Source: Trichocoleus sp. (GTDB lineage Bacteria; Cyanobacteriota; Cyanobacteriia; Elainellales; Elainellaceae). Taken from it: DNA of 64,000 nucleotides. Numbering within the stretch: position 1 is the stretch's first letter; every line of letters starts with the position of its first letter. This document shows positions 27,191 to 36,701 of this stretch, in pieces. A program made the position numbers and the translations under genes. The notes under the pieces are model-generated. The model was not told the origin of the DNA, searched no databases, and saw only the letters and a program-made list of their open reading frames with translations. The stretch lies in the NCBI GenBank assembly GCA_036702865.1, contig DATNQD010000042.1, positions 1 to 64,000 of the forward strand, read 5' to 3'.

Positions 27191-27614
27191 TGTATGACTC
27201 TAAAGATTTGTCAGAAAGATTTGTCAGATTTGATTAACGCAAAGAATTAAGCCCTTTGCCATTTGGTTTGATTTGTGGTGATATGCAGCCCCAAAAAATT
27301 GCTCACTTCTATTTGGAAGAAGCGATCGATATAGTGATTCAAGCGTGATGAACAAGATTGAGAAATGTCAGGATACAGAGAATTGATACCCGATGAAAAA
27401 CTTTTAGAATGGAATCGCTTTGAAAAAGGACAAGAAACAATTCGTCTTCGTCGTAAGTGGGTGCATAAACGATCGCGCAACAAAGCTCCACTGACCCAGA
27501 TCCTAACAATTTATTTTTTGAGAGCCAAGTTTTTCTGATGAGGTTTTGTTATCTAAAATCCGATCGCATAACCTCTCTTGTAGATTTCCAGACTGCGATC
27601 GGTAAGCTGAAGAG
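27191..27614. other. Intergenic region before the MATE gene
   Basis: Contains one short frame (27365-27538) listed separately. The remaining bases show no gene; CGATCG motifs occur near 27470 and 27560. Confidence 0.45.
27365..27538 (+). CDS. Possible 57-residue small protein
   Basis: The frame begins ATG TCA GGA and encodes a charged helical N-terminus (SGYRELIPDEKLLEWNRFEKG), a basic middle (IRLRRKWVHKRSRN) and a hydrophobic end. The first 40 residues look like protein; the end may be read-through into non-coding sequence. It may be a remnant. No family is recognised. Confidence 0.3.
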   Translation: MSGYRELIPDEKLLEWNRFEKGQETIRLRRKWVHKRSRNKAPLTQILTIYFLRAKFF

Positions 27615-28952
27615 ATGAAGCCGCAAGATTCGATCGCCTCTCCTGACTTTTTACATCAATTTTTCCGATTGGCAGCCGTCAACGTGCTCTCAAACTTGAT
27701 GGTGCCGCTTGCCGGATTAGTCGATATTGCCTTTCTCGGTCATCTCGCTGAAATTCGCCATTTAGCTGGCGTTGCTCTGGCGACTGTGCTGTTTAACTAC
27801 ATCTACTGGACATTCGGCTTCCTTCGCATGGGCACAACCGGAATGACGGCTCAGGCTGTCGGGCGCAATGATTCAAACGCAGTTCTGGCGATCGGCTTGC
27901 GTCATGGGTTAATTGCCCTGGGGTTAGGGTTACTGATTCTGCTGCTCCAGGTTCCGCTACAGGCGATCGGCTTTACGCTGCTCAGTGCTGCTCCAGAAGT
28001 AAAAATTGCCGGACAAGATTATTACCATGCATTGATTTGGGGTGCGCCTGCAACACTGATTAATTTTGTATTGATTGGCTGGTTTCTGGGACGGGGACAA
28101 AGTGGCAAAGTCCTGTTTCTCTCCTGCTTAAGCAACGGGGGAAATGTGCTGCTCGATTATTGGTTTGTGGGTCGATTGGGCTGGGCAAGTGCAGGAGCAG
28201 GCGGCGCAACGGCACTGAGTCAATATCTGATGCTGTTTGGGGGAATTTTGCTGCTGAGCCGAGAAATTTGCTGGCAACAGATTCAAACGGTTTGGGGCAG
28301 CTTGTTTGAGCGATCGGCACTGCGAGAATTGTTCATGCTGAATGGTGAAATCTTGATCCGCACCTTTGCCCTGGTGTCAACCTTTGCCCTGTTTACCAAC
28401 TTGAGTTCTGCCTTTGGTACAGCAATCTTAACCACAAATGCCATTCTGCTTCAGGTCGTGACGTTCGCTGCCTACTTTATTGATGGTTTAGCCTTTGCCA
28501 CCGAAAGCTTTGCTGGGGTCTATCGCGGGCAGGGCAGAGTTTCAGGTCTGAGTCAACTGCTGCGCGTCTCTGGAATTGCCAGCTTTGTTGTCGGCATTCT
28601 GTTTGCCACTGCCTTTATCCTGTTTCCCCATCCGCTCTTTCGGCTGCTCACGGATCATGAAACGATTCTCGATCGCTTGCAGCAGGATGTCATCTGGCTT
28701 TTACCCGTTTTGGGATTTGGCTCGATCGCCTATATGCTCGACGGCTACTTTCTCGGCTTAACGGAAGGAAAATTCTTGCGGCAAGCAGTTTTAATTGCGG
28801 CATTGGTCGGGTTTGCGCCTCTGGCGATTGTTGCTTGGTATTGTCATAGTGTTGTTCTGCTCTGGCTGGCTCTCGTCTTGTTTATGATGCTGCGATCGGT
28901 TGCTCTGGCTTGGCAGATTCCCAAAACACTCAATTCGCGCAATTTTTTGTAA
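27615..28952 (+). CDS. MATE family efflux transporter (DinF-like)
   Basis: This 445-residue polytopic protein (about 12 hydrophobic helices) belongs to the MATE superfamily, DinF branch, and probably exports drugs or organic cations in exchange for H+ or Na+. The first helix holds FFRLAAVNVLSNLMVPLAGLVDIAFLGH, characteristic of the family, followed by the GVALATVLFNYIYW segment and FLRMGTTGMTAQAVG. It may begin a three-gene operon: the DevB-like gene follows after 42 bases and a small gene overlaps that. Confidence 0.9.
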   Translation: MKPQDSIASPDFLHQFFRLAAVNVLSNLMVPLAGLVDIAFLGHLAEIRHLAGVALATVLFNYIYWTFGFLRMGTTGMTAQAVGRNDSNAVLAIGLRHGLIALGLGLLILLLQVPLQAIGFTLLSAAPEVKIAGQDYYHALIWGAPATLINFVLIGWFLGRGQSGKVLFLSCLSNGGNVLLDYWFVGRLGWASAGAGGATALSQYLMLFGGILLLSREICWQQIQTVWGSLFERSALRELFMLNGEILIRTFALVSTFALFTNLSSAFGTAILTTNAILLQVVTFAAYFIDGLAFATESFAGVYRGQGRVSGLSQLLRVSGIASFVVGILFATAFILFPHPLFRLLTDHETILDRLQQDVIWLLPVLGFGSIAYMLDGYFLGLTEGKFLRQAVLIAALVGFAPLAIVAWYCHSVVLLWLALVLFMMLRSVALAWQIPKTLNSRNFL

Positions 28953-28994
28953 CACTAGGGAAGGGGCTATCCAAAAAAGGTCAGACTGCGGTTT

Positions 28995-30158
28995 ATGGAT
29001 ATCATCAGAAAACCTCGACAGGGCTGGGTTGTAGCAACAGTTGGCGGGATAGTTGCTTTAGGGCTAGTGGGAGTTGGGGTATCGCGCTTAGTTGCAGCAA
29101 ACCAGGAACGTAAGCAAGCTGCGATCGAGGCAGCAAAACCTGCTCCAGAACGGGTAGAAGTGGTGGCACTGGGGCGATTAGAGCCACAAGGAGAGGTAGT
29201 TCGGATCGGCGGACCCACCGGAGAACGGATTAGCCAGTTGAACGTGCAGCAGGGTGATCAGGTTGCAGCCGGAGCTGTATTGGCACAGTTAGATAGCTAT
29301 GGAGAACGGTTAGCAGAGCGAGATTATGCTGCTAGTCAGTTGGCGGAGGCAGAGAAGCGCCTAAATGCCCAAAGTCGCTACGGACAGGCGCAGATTCAGG
29401 AGGCCCAAACTCGCGTCCAGCAGATCGATCGCCCCACAAATTTTGAAATTGCTGCACAGCAGGCAAATGTGCGTGATCTGGAAGCACAATTATCGATGGC
29501 AAACACTGACCTTCAGCGCAACCAAAACCTCCGCAATGAAGGGGCAATTTCGCAGCGAGAACTCGATCGCCAAATGACCCAGGTTCGCCAACTTCAGGAA
29601 CAGATCACCAGCGCTAAAGCAAATCTGGTGCGGCTGGAAGAAAAACGACGAGCCGATCTGGGCAATGCTCAAGCACAGGTTCAATCGCAGCAGGCAAATC
29701 TTTCTGTGACTGAAGTTGAAGCAGCAGTGGAGTCGGCGCGGCAAAATTTGAAGCTGGCACAAGCAAAACTGGATCGCACTATCATTCGCGCTCCGCGTCA
29801 GGGTCGAGTGTTGCGCGTCATTACTCATGCGGGTGAGGCGATCGGAGAACAGGGCATTCTCGATCTGGGCAATACCAGCCAGATGTATGTGGTCGCAGAA
29901 GTTTACGAGTCGGATGTGGGTCTGGTGAAGCTTGGACAGACAGCAACGATTAGCAGCCGCAACGGTGCATTTACAACCCCACTTGCTGGAAAAGTTGCAG
30001 AAATTGGCTGGCAAATTTTCAAAAACAATGTGCTGGATGATGATCCGGCAGCAAACGCTGATGCCAGGGTTGTGGAAGTTAAAATTCGCTTAGATGACAG
30101 CCAACCCGTTGAAGCGCTAACAAATCTCCAAGTCGATGTCAGGATTAACGTGAAATGA
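28995..30158 (+). CDS. DevB/HlyD family membrane fusion protein
   Basis: The 387-residue periplasmic adaptor has one N-terminal membrane helix (about 12-33) and a lipoyl half-site (RVEVVALGRLEPQGEVVRIGGPTGERISQLNVQQGDQV). A long coiled coil (about 105-265, AEAEKRLNAQ... LVRLEEKRRADLG) is followed by the second half-site (RTIIRAPRQGRVLRVITHAGE) and a beta-barrel tail. It matches the DevB group, which pairs with DevC and DevA in glycolipid or other export. No devC or devA follows; instead a small gene overlaps the stop codon by 4 bases. The coiled coil suggests a TolC-type outer-membrane partner. Confidence 0.9.
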   Translation: MDIIRKPRQGWVVATVGGIVALGLVGVGVSRLVAANQERKQAAIEAAKPAPERVEVVALGRLEPQGEVVRIGGPTGERISQLNVQQGDQVAAGAVLAQLDSYGERLAERDYAASQLAEAEKRLNAQSRYGQAQIQEAQTRVQQIDRPTNFEIAAQQANVRDLEAQLSMANTDLQRNQNLRNEGAISQRELDRQMTQVRQLQEQITSAKANLVRLEEKRRADLGNAQAQVQSQQANLSVTEVEAAVESARQNLKLAQAKLDRTIIRAPRQGRVLRVITHAGEAIGEQGILDLGNTSQMYVVAEVYESDVGLVKLGQTATISSRNGAFTTPLAGKVAEIGWQIFKNNVLDDDPAANADARVVEVKIRLDDSQPVEALTNLQVDVRINVK

Positions 30159-30547
30159 AAGATGCTGAGGGACGGGTTTATCTTGCAGTCAATGGTACGC
30201 TGATGCGCGGTTTGGAACTCAACGAGAATTTACAGCGTGCTGGAGCCAAGTTTGTTCAAGAAACCACCACTGCGCCAATTTATCGCCTCTGGTCAATTTA
30301 CGATCGCCATCCTGCCATGCTGCGCGTTTTAGAAGGAGGAGCCGCCATTGCACTGGAAGTGTGGGCTGTTCCCTCAGCCGGAATCTGTGACATTCTGATG
30401 CAAGAACCCGCCGGGCTCTCGATCGGCAAAGTCGTTTTAGCCAACGGTGATACGGTACTGGGTGTTTTGGGAGAACCTTTTCTCTGTGAGAATCAGCCAG
30501 AAATTACGCAGTGGGGTGGGTGGCGATCGTATCGGAATCAGGGATAG
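30155..30547 (+). CDS. Small protein resembling the allophanate hydrolase C-terminal domain (second copy)
   Basis: The 130-residue protein carries VYLAVNGTLMRGLELNENL, TTTAPIYRLWSI, HPAMLRVLEGGAAIALEVWAVP, and a terminal QWGGWRSY. This is the full pattern of the AtzF C-terminal domain and closer to it than the paralogue at 5503. The amidase half is missing. The gene starts inside the last codons of the DevB-like gene (ATGA overlap), so translation is coupled. The link with a membrane fusion protein is unexplained; it may modify a small amide that is exported, but this is inference. Confidence 0.8.
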   Translation: MKDAEGRVYLAVNGTLMRGLELNENLQRAGAKFVQETTTAPIYRLWSIYDRHPAMLRVLEGGAAIALEVWAVPSAGICDILMQEPAGLSIGKVVLANGDTVLGVLGEPFLCENQPEITQWGGWRSYRNQG

Positions 30548-30575
30548 GCGAGAGTGATTGGATGCTAATCTCCCT

Positions 30576-32444
30576 TTAACCTATCCTCAAATTTGCTCCC
30601 TGACCTTTCGCTCTGATCACTTGCTCCTCTTGCCCATCGATCGGTTCATCCACATCTAGCTTGTTGTTAAACCACAGCGATTGTTGCGGTACGCCAATCG
30701 GGATGCCTGCTTCATCGAAGGCAATTTTGAGTCTACGACGATATTCTCTGGCAACGTCCCACTGTTTAAGCGGCTGTGTTTTAATCCAAATCCGCACGGT
30801 TGCTCCTGTGTGATCCAATTTATCAACGCCTAAAAGCAGCGGTGGTTCGAGAATGAGATCTTTCCAGCGAGGATCGCGGCTCATTTCGCTAGCAACGTGA
30901 CCGACAACAGACAGCGCCTGATTAATATCTGCACTGTGAGAAACACTGACATTAATATCAACTCTTGACCATTCCTTGGAAAGGTTTTGAACGATCGTAA
31001 TTGCGCTATTTGGAACGGTAATTAATCGTCCTTCTTCGTTACGCAACTGCGTAATTCGGAGATTCATATTTTCAACTAATCCCGTCACCTCACCAATATT
31101 CACCACATCTCCCACGCCATATTGATCCTCTAGCAGGATGAGAAATCCATTGATAAAATCCTTGATCACGTTTTGAGATGCCAGCGAAATTCCCACACCT
31201 GCAACTCCAGTCAGGGTCAGCAGTGCAGGGCTGATTTGAATACCCAACATCGCGATCGCCACAAGCAAGCCAATCACGACGCAAATCAGAGCAGCGATGC
31301 TTTTTGCCACTCTGGAAAAGGTAGTGAAGCGTAAAATCAACCGTTGAGAGGTGGAAGGATCAAACGATGCGCTATTTTGCAGTGCCCAGAAGAAGCGATC
31401 GACCAATACCCCACTAAGACGAATGCCGACATAAGCAATTAACCCTACCAAGCCCAGCTTTAATGGAATCTGGAGCCAGCGCAAAACGAGAGGCTGAAGC
31501 CATCTTGTGTAAGGAAACAGCCCGATAATAAAGAAAATGCCGCCTCCCCAGAGTAAAGCCTGAAGCAGTTGAGCTGCCCGCCGCTTAATATCATTCATAC
31601 CCTGGCGCTGCTGCGTATCTACTCGGCTTTGCAGGAGCATGCTTGTGGCTGGCCCTGTGTCTCCAGAGTTGGCAGACACCGAAAGCTGTTCTGAGTTCGA
31701 TTTGGATTGGGCGGAAAGGGTACGGCGTTCTTGCTGAAGCTGTCGCTGGAAATTGCCAAGGCTAAGGCTGCTAATGCCGATCGCTAGTAGCGTAATCACC
31801 GCTCGGATGATCTGTCCCTGAAGCTCGCTAGGTTGCCGTTCTGCATAAGCACGGAGCAAGGCTTCTTCAATTTCGGTGGAAAGCTGCTGCGCCCAGTCAT
31901 TAAGATTGCTGCCATTAATTTCAGCATCCAGCGCCGTAACAGTTAGCACTTCGTCGTCATAAGTTTTGCCATTTGCCTCATATTGAGCATAGATAATCGG
32001 CTGACGACTGGAGGCATCAATTTCAGAGCGAATCTGGAGCGACTGAGGATTGAAATTACGCTCGATAATTGTTTGCAGGCGCTCTTCCAGTAAGGTCGCC
32101 CGGTTTCCAATTGCTGCTCGATTATCGCCAGGCGTGCTTTTCTCATCTACATTTGGCACTGCGATCGTAAAGAGCCGCCGCCCATCGACTCGCACGACTG
32201 CTCGATCTACATCTCCCAAAGTGGAGGTGGAAAGACTGAGTTTCGGTAAGCTTCGCTCAAGCTGCGCCAGTGGCGCTGGAATTGCTTGGGAAGGAATGCT
32301 AGACGTTGAACTTTGGGCGGCAACAATGCCCGGAGTACCTAGAACGATCGCGCTGCTCAACAAACCCAACAAGCCATAGCAAAGAATTGGGTAGTGTCTC
32401 CGGCAAGAATGAGCGATCGAATACTTCATTTGAGAATACTTCAT
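30576..32444 (-). CDS. MscS family mechanosensitive ion channel
   Basis: The 622-residue protein starts with a signal peptide or helix (LLGLLSSAIVLGTPGIVAA) and a periplasmic domain of about 150 residues. Several membrane helices follow (near 210, 295, 335, 385, 410). The MscS signature is the pore helix and loop LTGVAGVGISLASQNVIKDFINGFLILLEDQYGVGDVVNIG, followed by the beta domain (VPNSAITIVQNLSKEWSRV). It opens under membrane tension to release solutes. The N-terminus has MKYSQMKYS, so ATGs at 32444 and 32429 are both possible starts. The gene is convergent with the small gene 30155-30547. Confidence 0.92.
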   Translation of the reverse strand: MKYSQMKYSIAHSCRRHYPILCYGLLGLLSSAIVLGTPGIVAAQSSTSSIPSQAIPAPLAQLERSLPKLSLSTSTLGDVDRAVVRVDGRRLFTIAVPNVDEKSTPGDNRAAIGNRATLLEERLQTIIERNFNPQSLQIRSEIDASSRQPIIYAQYEANGKTYDDEVLTVTALDAEINGSNLNDWAQQLSTEIEEALLRAYAERQPSELQGQIIRAVITLLAIGISSLSLGNFQRQLQQERRTLSAQSKSNSEQLSVSANSGDTGPATSMLLQSRVDTQQRQGMNDIKRRAAQLLQALLWGGGIFFIIGLFPYTRWLQPLVLRWLQIPLKLGLVGLIAYVGIRLSGVLVDRFFWALQNSASFDPSTSQRLILRFTTFSRVAKSIAALICVVIGLLVAIAMLGIQISPALLTLTGVAGVGISLASQNVIKDFINGFLILLEDQYGVGDVVNIGEVTGLVENMNLRITQLRNEEGRLITVPNSAITIVQNLSKEWSRVDINVSVSHSADINQALSVVGHVASEMSRDPRWKDLILEPPLLLGVDKLDHTGATVRIWIKTQPLKQWDVAREYRRRLKIAFDEAGIPIGVPQQSLWFNNKLDVDEPIDGQEEQVIRAKGQGANLRIG

Positions 32445-32594
32445 GAAATTGCAGTAACTCGGCTGAAAAGCGATCGGCTATCCAGGGAATGAATAATTGG
32501 GATAAAAGTTAGAACGCAAACCGATCTAGTTTAGCGATTTAACTGCCAATGTCAAAACGCAACAGCTTGTAGATTTGATCACAACAGATTTTAG

Positions 32595-33458
32595 CTATTG
32601 ATTCAAAAACTCCCTAATATACTGATTGACTAAATTAGGCTGCTCTTGTTGCACCCAATGGCTACAGTTAGGAATGTAGCGAATGGTTAGATCTTCAACA
32701 TACTCCTCTGTGCCATAGGTGAGTTCTGTCCCAAGTGCCAGATCGTTCTCGCCCCAAATCATCAGCGTTGGGACTTTCAACAGCCCCCAATCCCGATTTA
32801 GCCAGCCATTGAAGAAGTTTGCGCGGTAATAGTTAAGCATTGCCGTCAGTGCCCCCCGTTTTGCGGCTGCGTCTTTGTAGGCTGCCAGATCTGCTGGGCT
32901 AAAGATCCGCTTATCTACTGCCATCCCAGTCAGCACATTGGCTAAAAGCTGGTAATCATTGGCTTGCAGCAAAATTTCGGGTAGCCCCGGAATCTGAAAG
33001 GCAAAAATGTAGGAGCTACGCAGCAATTGTTGGGGGGTGAGCAACCCGGCAGCAAATTTAGCAGGATGAGGCAGATTGAGCACAACTAAGCGATCGACCA
33101 TCTGCGGATACTCATAAGCAAATGTCCAGGCAACTGCCCCGCCCCAGTCATGCCCAACCAGCACACAGGACTCATACCCCAGCGATCGAATTGCTCCTTC
33201 TACATCCAGCAGCAACTCTCCCATTCGATAATCTGACACATCTGAGGGTTTGTCGCTTTCGTTATAGCCGCGCAGATCGATCGCCACGACTTTGTGATCT
33301 CGCGCAAATTCAGGAATTTGATGCCGCCAGGAATACCAAAACTCCGGAAATCCATGCAACATTAGCATTAAGGGACCTTCGCCCTGCGTTACATAATGAA
33401 GCTGAATGCCATTGCTGACTAAAGACTTATGCTGCCACGGTCCTTTGAGTGTGGTCAT
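32595..33458 (-). CDS. Alpha/beta hydrolase, epoxide hydrolase-like
   Basis: The 287-residue enzyme has the HGFPEFWYSW oxyanion segment and nucleophile elbow VGHDWGGAVAW, in which Asp104 takes the place of Ser. The acid is in WGENDLALG, the His in CSHWVQQEQP. Asp nucleophiles occur in epoxide hydrolases and haloalkane dehalogenases. The lid lacks a clear halide pair, and Tyr residues near LNYYRANF fit epoxide hydrolase. The thioesterase gene ends 17 bases upstream, so they form an operon. The substrate is unknown. Confidence 0.87.
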   Translation of the reverse strand: MTTLKGPWQHKSLVSNGIQLHYVTQGEGPLMLMLHGFPEFWYSWRHQIPEFARDHKVVAIDLRGYNESDKPSDVSDYRMGELLLDVEGAIRSLGYESCVLVGHDWGGAVAWTFAYEYPQMVDRLVVLNLPHPAKFAAGLLTPQQLLRSSYIFAFQIPGLPEILLQANDYQLLANVLTGMAVDKRIFSPADLAAYKDAAAKRGALTAMLNYYRANFFNGWLNRDWGLLKVPTLMIWGENDLALGTELTYGTEEYVEDLTIRYIPNCSHWVQQEQPNLVNQYIREFLNQ

Positions 33459-33475
33459 ATCCTCTCACTGCCCAT

Positions 33476-33892
33476 CTACCGTTTGCTTAACTGCCCGAAC
33501 GCCTCCACAATTTCTTCTGGAATTGCCTTCGGACGCATTGTATTTTCGTCTACCCAAACCCAAAGTGCCTCACCCGTAACGATGAGATCAGGCTCCCCCT
33601 GCCTACGGATTTCATAACGGCGCAAAGTTCTCACGCCTCGCATTTCTTGAAGCCAGGTTGTGATCTCCAACACATCCCCTGCCACTGCTGGACGCAAATA
33701 ATCGATCGCCACTCGCCGCATCACAAACGTCCCACCTAACTCCCGATACTGAACTGGCGTAAATCCCAACGACTCAGAATGCTCGATCGCCGCTTGCTCC
33801 AGATAATGCTGATAAATTGCATTGTTAACATGCCCTAACGCATCCATTTCATAGTGACGAACTCGGAGGCGGGTGATGAAGGGTTGGGTCAT
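33476..33892 (-). CDS. Acyl-CoA thioesterase (hot-dog fold, YbgC/4HBT type)
   Basis: The 138-residue protein reads RVRHYEMDALGHVNNAIYQHYLEQA, the classical 4-hydroxybenzoyl-CoA thioesterase motif with catalytic Asp, then IDYLRPAVAGDVLEITTWLQ and ALWVWVD. It hydrolyses an acyl thioester; in cyanobacteria a related enzyme cleaves DHNA-CoA in phylloquinone synthesis. The exact substrate cannot be told here. It is first in an operon with the epoxide hydrolase-like gene. Confidence 0.9.
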   Translation of the reverse strand: MTQPFITRLRVRHYEMDALGHVNNAIYQHYLEQAAIEHSESLGFTPVQYRELGGTFVMRRVAIDYLRPAVAGDVLEITTWLQEMRGVRTLRRYEIRRQGEPDLIVTGEALWVWVDENTMRPKAIPEEIVEAFGQLSKR

Positions 33893-34113
33893 GGAGAAGG
33901 AGTAGGGGGTAGGGAAATGAAGTGGGAGGCTTGGTTTTTGGAGTTTGGCCGATCGGGCTTGAATTCTAAAACTAGGCTTTTGTAAAACTAGGCTTTTGGT
34001 TCAAAGACTCCCATATTGTAGTTCTATCATCTGAAAGCGACCGAGCAAACGGGTAACAGCACTCCAGTCTAGCGCTCCATCTCCAATCCTCTACTCCTAA
34101 ACTCCGAATTCCT

Positions 34114-34563
34114 ATGCCACACCGTAATCCCGCTCCCACTGTCGATATCCTGATTGAATTGATCGATCGCCCCAATCGTCCGATCGTTTTGATTGAACGA
34201 CGCAATCCTCCTTACGGTTGGGCAATTCCTGGCGGATTCATTGACTATGGCGAAGCAGCAGAAACGGCAGCAGTCCGCGAAGCCGCCGAAGAAACAACTC
34301 TGCAAGTCTCCCTGATTGAACAATTTCAGGTTTACTCTGACCCCAACCGCGACCCTCGCCAGCATACCCTCAGCATTGTTTTTCTTGCCACTGCCAAAGG
34401 TGAGCCGCAAGCCCAGGATGACGCAAAAAACATCGGCATTTTTGAACTCTGGCAACTCCCCTCAAATCTCTGTTTTGATCACGATCGCATCCTGCGAGAC
34501 TATTGGCACTACCGCAACTATGGAATTCGTCCTCGGCTCAGCCACGATGTTGCATCTCAATAA
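34114..34563 (+). CDS. Nudix hydrolase
   Basis: The 149-residue protein has the Nudix box Gx5Ex7REUxEE (Gly41 to Glu60: [20 protein letters not shown]), which binds Mg2+ and hydrolyses nucleoside diphosphates linked to another group. The last Gly of the consensus is Thr62. Upstream strands [32 protein letters not shown] are typical. The C-terminal part ([13 protein letters not shown]) is unlike MutT. The substrate may be ADP-ribose or a related compound. Confidence 0.9.
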   Translation: MPHRNPAPTVDILIELIDRPNRPIVLIERRNPPYGWAIPGGFIDYGEAAETAAVREAAEETTLQVSLIEQFQVYSDPNRDPRQHTLSIVFLATAKGEPQAQDDAKNIGIFELWQLPSNLCFDHDRILRDYWHYRNYGIRPRLSHDVASQ

Positions 34564-35104
34564 AGCCAGTCCAAAACGGCAATTCCCAAATGAAACTGCT
34601 TGAAATCGCTCTCTTCAGCCCCGATTGCTCTAGCAGAACCTGAAGCAGGCTGCACCTTTTGGCACTCTTGGTTTCTTGTCTCCCAGCCCTTGCTTTGACC
34701 CTTTGCCCCTAACTCCACCCAATTGCCCCAATCCTTGTATTGCTTCAACAAATTTATGGGCAACCTTTATCTAGGGATCTACAGATCAAGCAAATGAGGA
34801 GGCTGTGAAGGAATCGCCTGCTCCTTTTTAGGGCGGATTCGGTCGAATCGCTTCGGTGATTCAAGCCGTCTGCTGTAACTTCTGCCTATCCTAGAAAAAG
34901 TATGTCCCCAGATAGAGGGCAACCCTACTGCGTCCCTCCCTGGATCTGAAGGGATCTTGAATTGTTTATAATTACACTTCGAGGTTATCAGTGATTTCAC
35001 TTGCAGAGTTTCACCGCTTCAAACTTAGAAATCGCTTATGGTTCATGAAGCCAGTGTCTCGATCTGTAACGGTAATCGGTAATCGGGTCTAGGAGAATAA
35101 AGTA
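34564..35104. other. Long leader region with several hairpins
   Basis: No gene is seen. Between 34811 and 34862 two hairpins follow each other, the second with a UUCG loop, and further short stems occur around 34905-34955. It is the leader or promoter region of the kinase gene. Confidence 0.5.
34811..34862. other. Two adjacent hairpins, one with a UUCG loop
   Basis: GAATCGCC (34811-34818) can pair with GGCGGATTC (34832-34840) with a bulge. GAATCGC (34845-34851) pairs with GTGATTC (34856-34862) around TTCG. No T-run follows. The cluster could be part of a structured RNA or leader. Confidence 0.4.
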
Positions 35105-36631
35105 ATGATGACAGACCCGAACATCGATCGAGTTCTCCACAATCGTTATCAGCTGCGTCAGTTAATTGGGCAAGGCTCGATGGGACGAGTTTATGGAGCC
35201 GAAGATATGTCGCTAGGTGGGCTGCCTGTCGCCGTTAAGTTTCTGTCGCAAGCGTTGCTGAATAACCGAATGCGCGATCGGTTTGAGCGCGAAGCAAAGA
35301 CCTGTGCTCAACTGGGGCAACGCAGCAGCCACATCGTTCGGGTAACAGACTACGGCGTAGACGAAGAGGGCATTCCGTTTTATGTCATGGAGTATCTCAA
35401 GGGCGAGAGCCTGAGTGATATCATTGCCCGCGAAGTACTTTCATTGCCCCGGTTTCTACATTTAGCCCGTCAGACTTGCTTAGGGCTTCAGTGTGCCCAT
35501 CAAGGCATTCAGATTGACAATAAGGTATTCCCGATCGTCCATCGGGATATTAAACCAAGCAACATCCTGGTGAGCTTGAATGAAAGCCTGGGTGAACTGA
35601 TTAAAATTTTGGACTTCGGTATCGCGAAAGTGCTCCAGTCAGAAGATAACCATACAAACTGCTTCATGGGAACGCTGGCATATTCTTCGCCGGAGCAGAT
35701 GGAAGGGCGAGAGCTCGATGCTCGATCGGACATTTACAGCCTTGGCGTCATGATGTTTCAGATGCTAACCGGCAAAATGCCCCTTTATGCGGATACACAC
35801 TCATTTGGTGGCTGGTATAAGGCACATCACTTCCAGGCTCCTCGATCGCTAGACGTCGGGCACAGCAACTATAAAGTTCCTAAGATTCTGGAGAATCTGG
35901 TGATGAGCTGTCTGGCAAAGTCGCCAGAGGATCGTCCCCAAAATGTTGGTGAAATCCTGGCTGCGCTGGAACCTCTGGAAGAACGGTTTGGGACAGGAAG
36001 ACAAATTGCCCGCCGGATTGAAGCCTCGCTCTCGCGGCTGCCCATTACGGCTGAACCGAAAATCCCCAGTACTCTAACCAGTGATGAAGTCTGTCGCCTT
36101 GCCACCTGGCCTTCCCAGATGCCGATCGCGGAAATTGTCTTCCCTAAACCGTTGCAGACTAGCAATGGGACGTTAGCCACAGTTTGGGTGATGCTGCCTC
36201 GCGCTGAAATCCAAAAGCGTTTGATTTGCAGCCGCTACAATCACTTCCTGTTTATGGAGGCTCCTCATCCAATGGCGCTGTGGTTGACGGTTCTCTACAA
36301 CCGGGATCATGATCCCCGTTGGCTGCCCTGCTACCTCGACTTAAAGAGCCCGCAAGGACGCCAGATGGCAATGTTGCTCAGTAAGCTTGGACAATATCGG
36401 CTGCTTTTCTTTCCGCAGGAAGAACACCATCGCTGTATCAATGTCCAGACGGCTTCGATCGCACCAGCACAATGTAACCTGCTGCAAGATTGGGTGAGAA
36501 TTGGGCAAACCTCACGCTCAGTGCCCAACCCTGGCATCAGCAAAGACTATCTGAAGAATGCGCTTGAGGAAATGAAGCCTCAAATTTTGATGAAGCTAGA
36601 GGCACTCTATGGCAAGCACATTGTGAATTGA
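35105..36631 (+). CDS. Ser/Thr protein kinase with unassigned C-terminal domain
   Basis: Residues 15-280 form a Hanks-type kinase: glycine loop IGQGSMGRVYG, Lys45 in VAVKFL, catalytic HRDIKPSN (146-153), DFG (170-172), and YSSPEQM. About 225 residues follow with no membrane helix. This C-terminal part (CRLATWPSQMPIAEIVFPKPL to the end) has WLTVLYNRDHDPRWLPCYLDLKSPQGRQ and looks like a folded soluble domain of a type I recognise only as common after cyanobacterial kinases. The target is unknown. AGGAG lies 9 bases before the first ATG; ATG ATG gives a one-codon ambiguity. Confidence 0.92.
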   Translation: MMTDPNIDRVLHNRYQLRQLIGQGSMGRVYGAEDMSLGGLPVAVKFLSQALLNNRMRDRFEREAKTCAQLGQRSSHIVRVTDYGVDEEGIPFYVMEYLKGESLSDIIAREVLSLPRFLHLARQTCLGLQCAHQGIQIDNKVFPIVHRDIKPSNILVSLNESLGELIKILDFGIAKVLQSEDNHTNCFMGTLAYSSPEQMEGRELDARSDIYSLGVMMFQMLTGKMPLYADTHSFGGWYKAHHFQAPRSLDVGHSNYKVPKILENLVMSCLAKSPEDRPQNVGEILAALEPLEERFGTGRQIARRIEASLSRLPITAEPKIPSTLTSDEVCRLATWPSQMPIAEIVFPKPLQTSNGTLATVWVMLPRAEIQKRLICSRYNHFLFMEAPHPMALWLTVLYNRDHDPRWLPCYLDLKSPQGRQMAMLLSKLGQYRLLFFPQEEHHRCINVQTASIAPAQCNLLQDWVRIGQTSRSVPNPGISKDYLKNALEEMKPQILMKLEALYGKHIVN

Positions 36632-36701
36632 ACAAAGCTTGAACAAAACCGACCTGGAGATCCTGGCAAGGCTAAGGAACAAATACCGGGGCGAATCCAG
36701 A

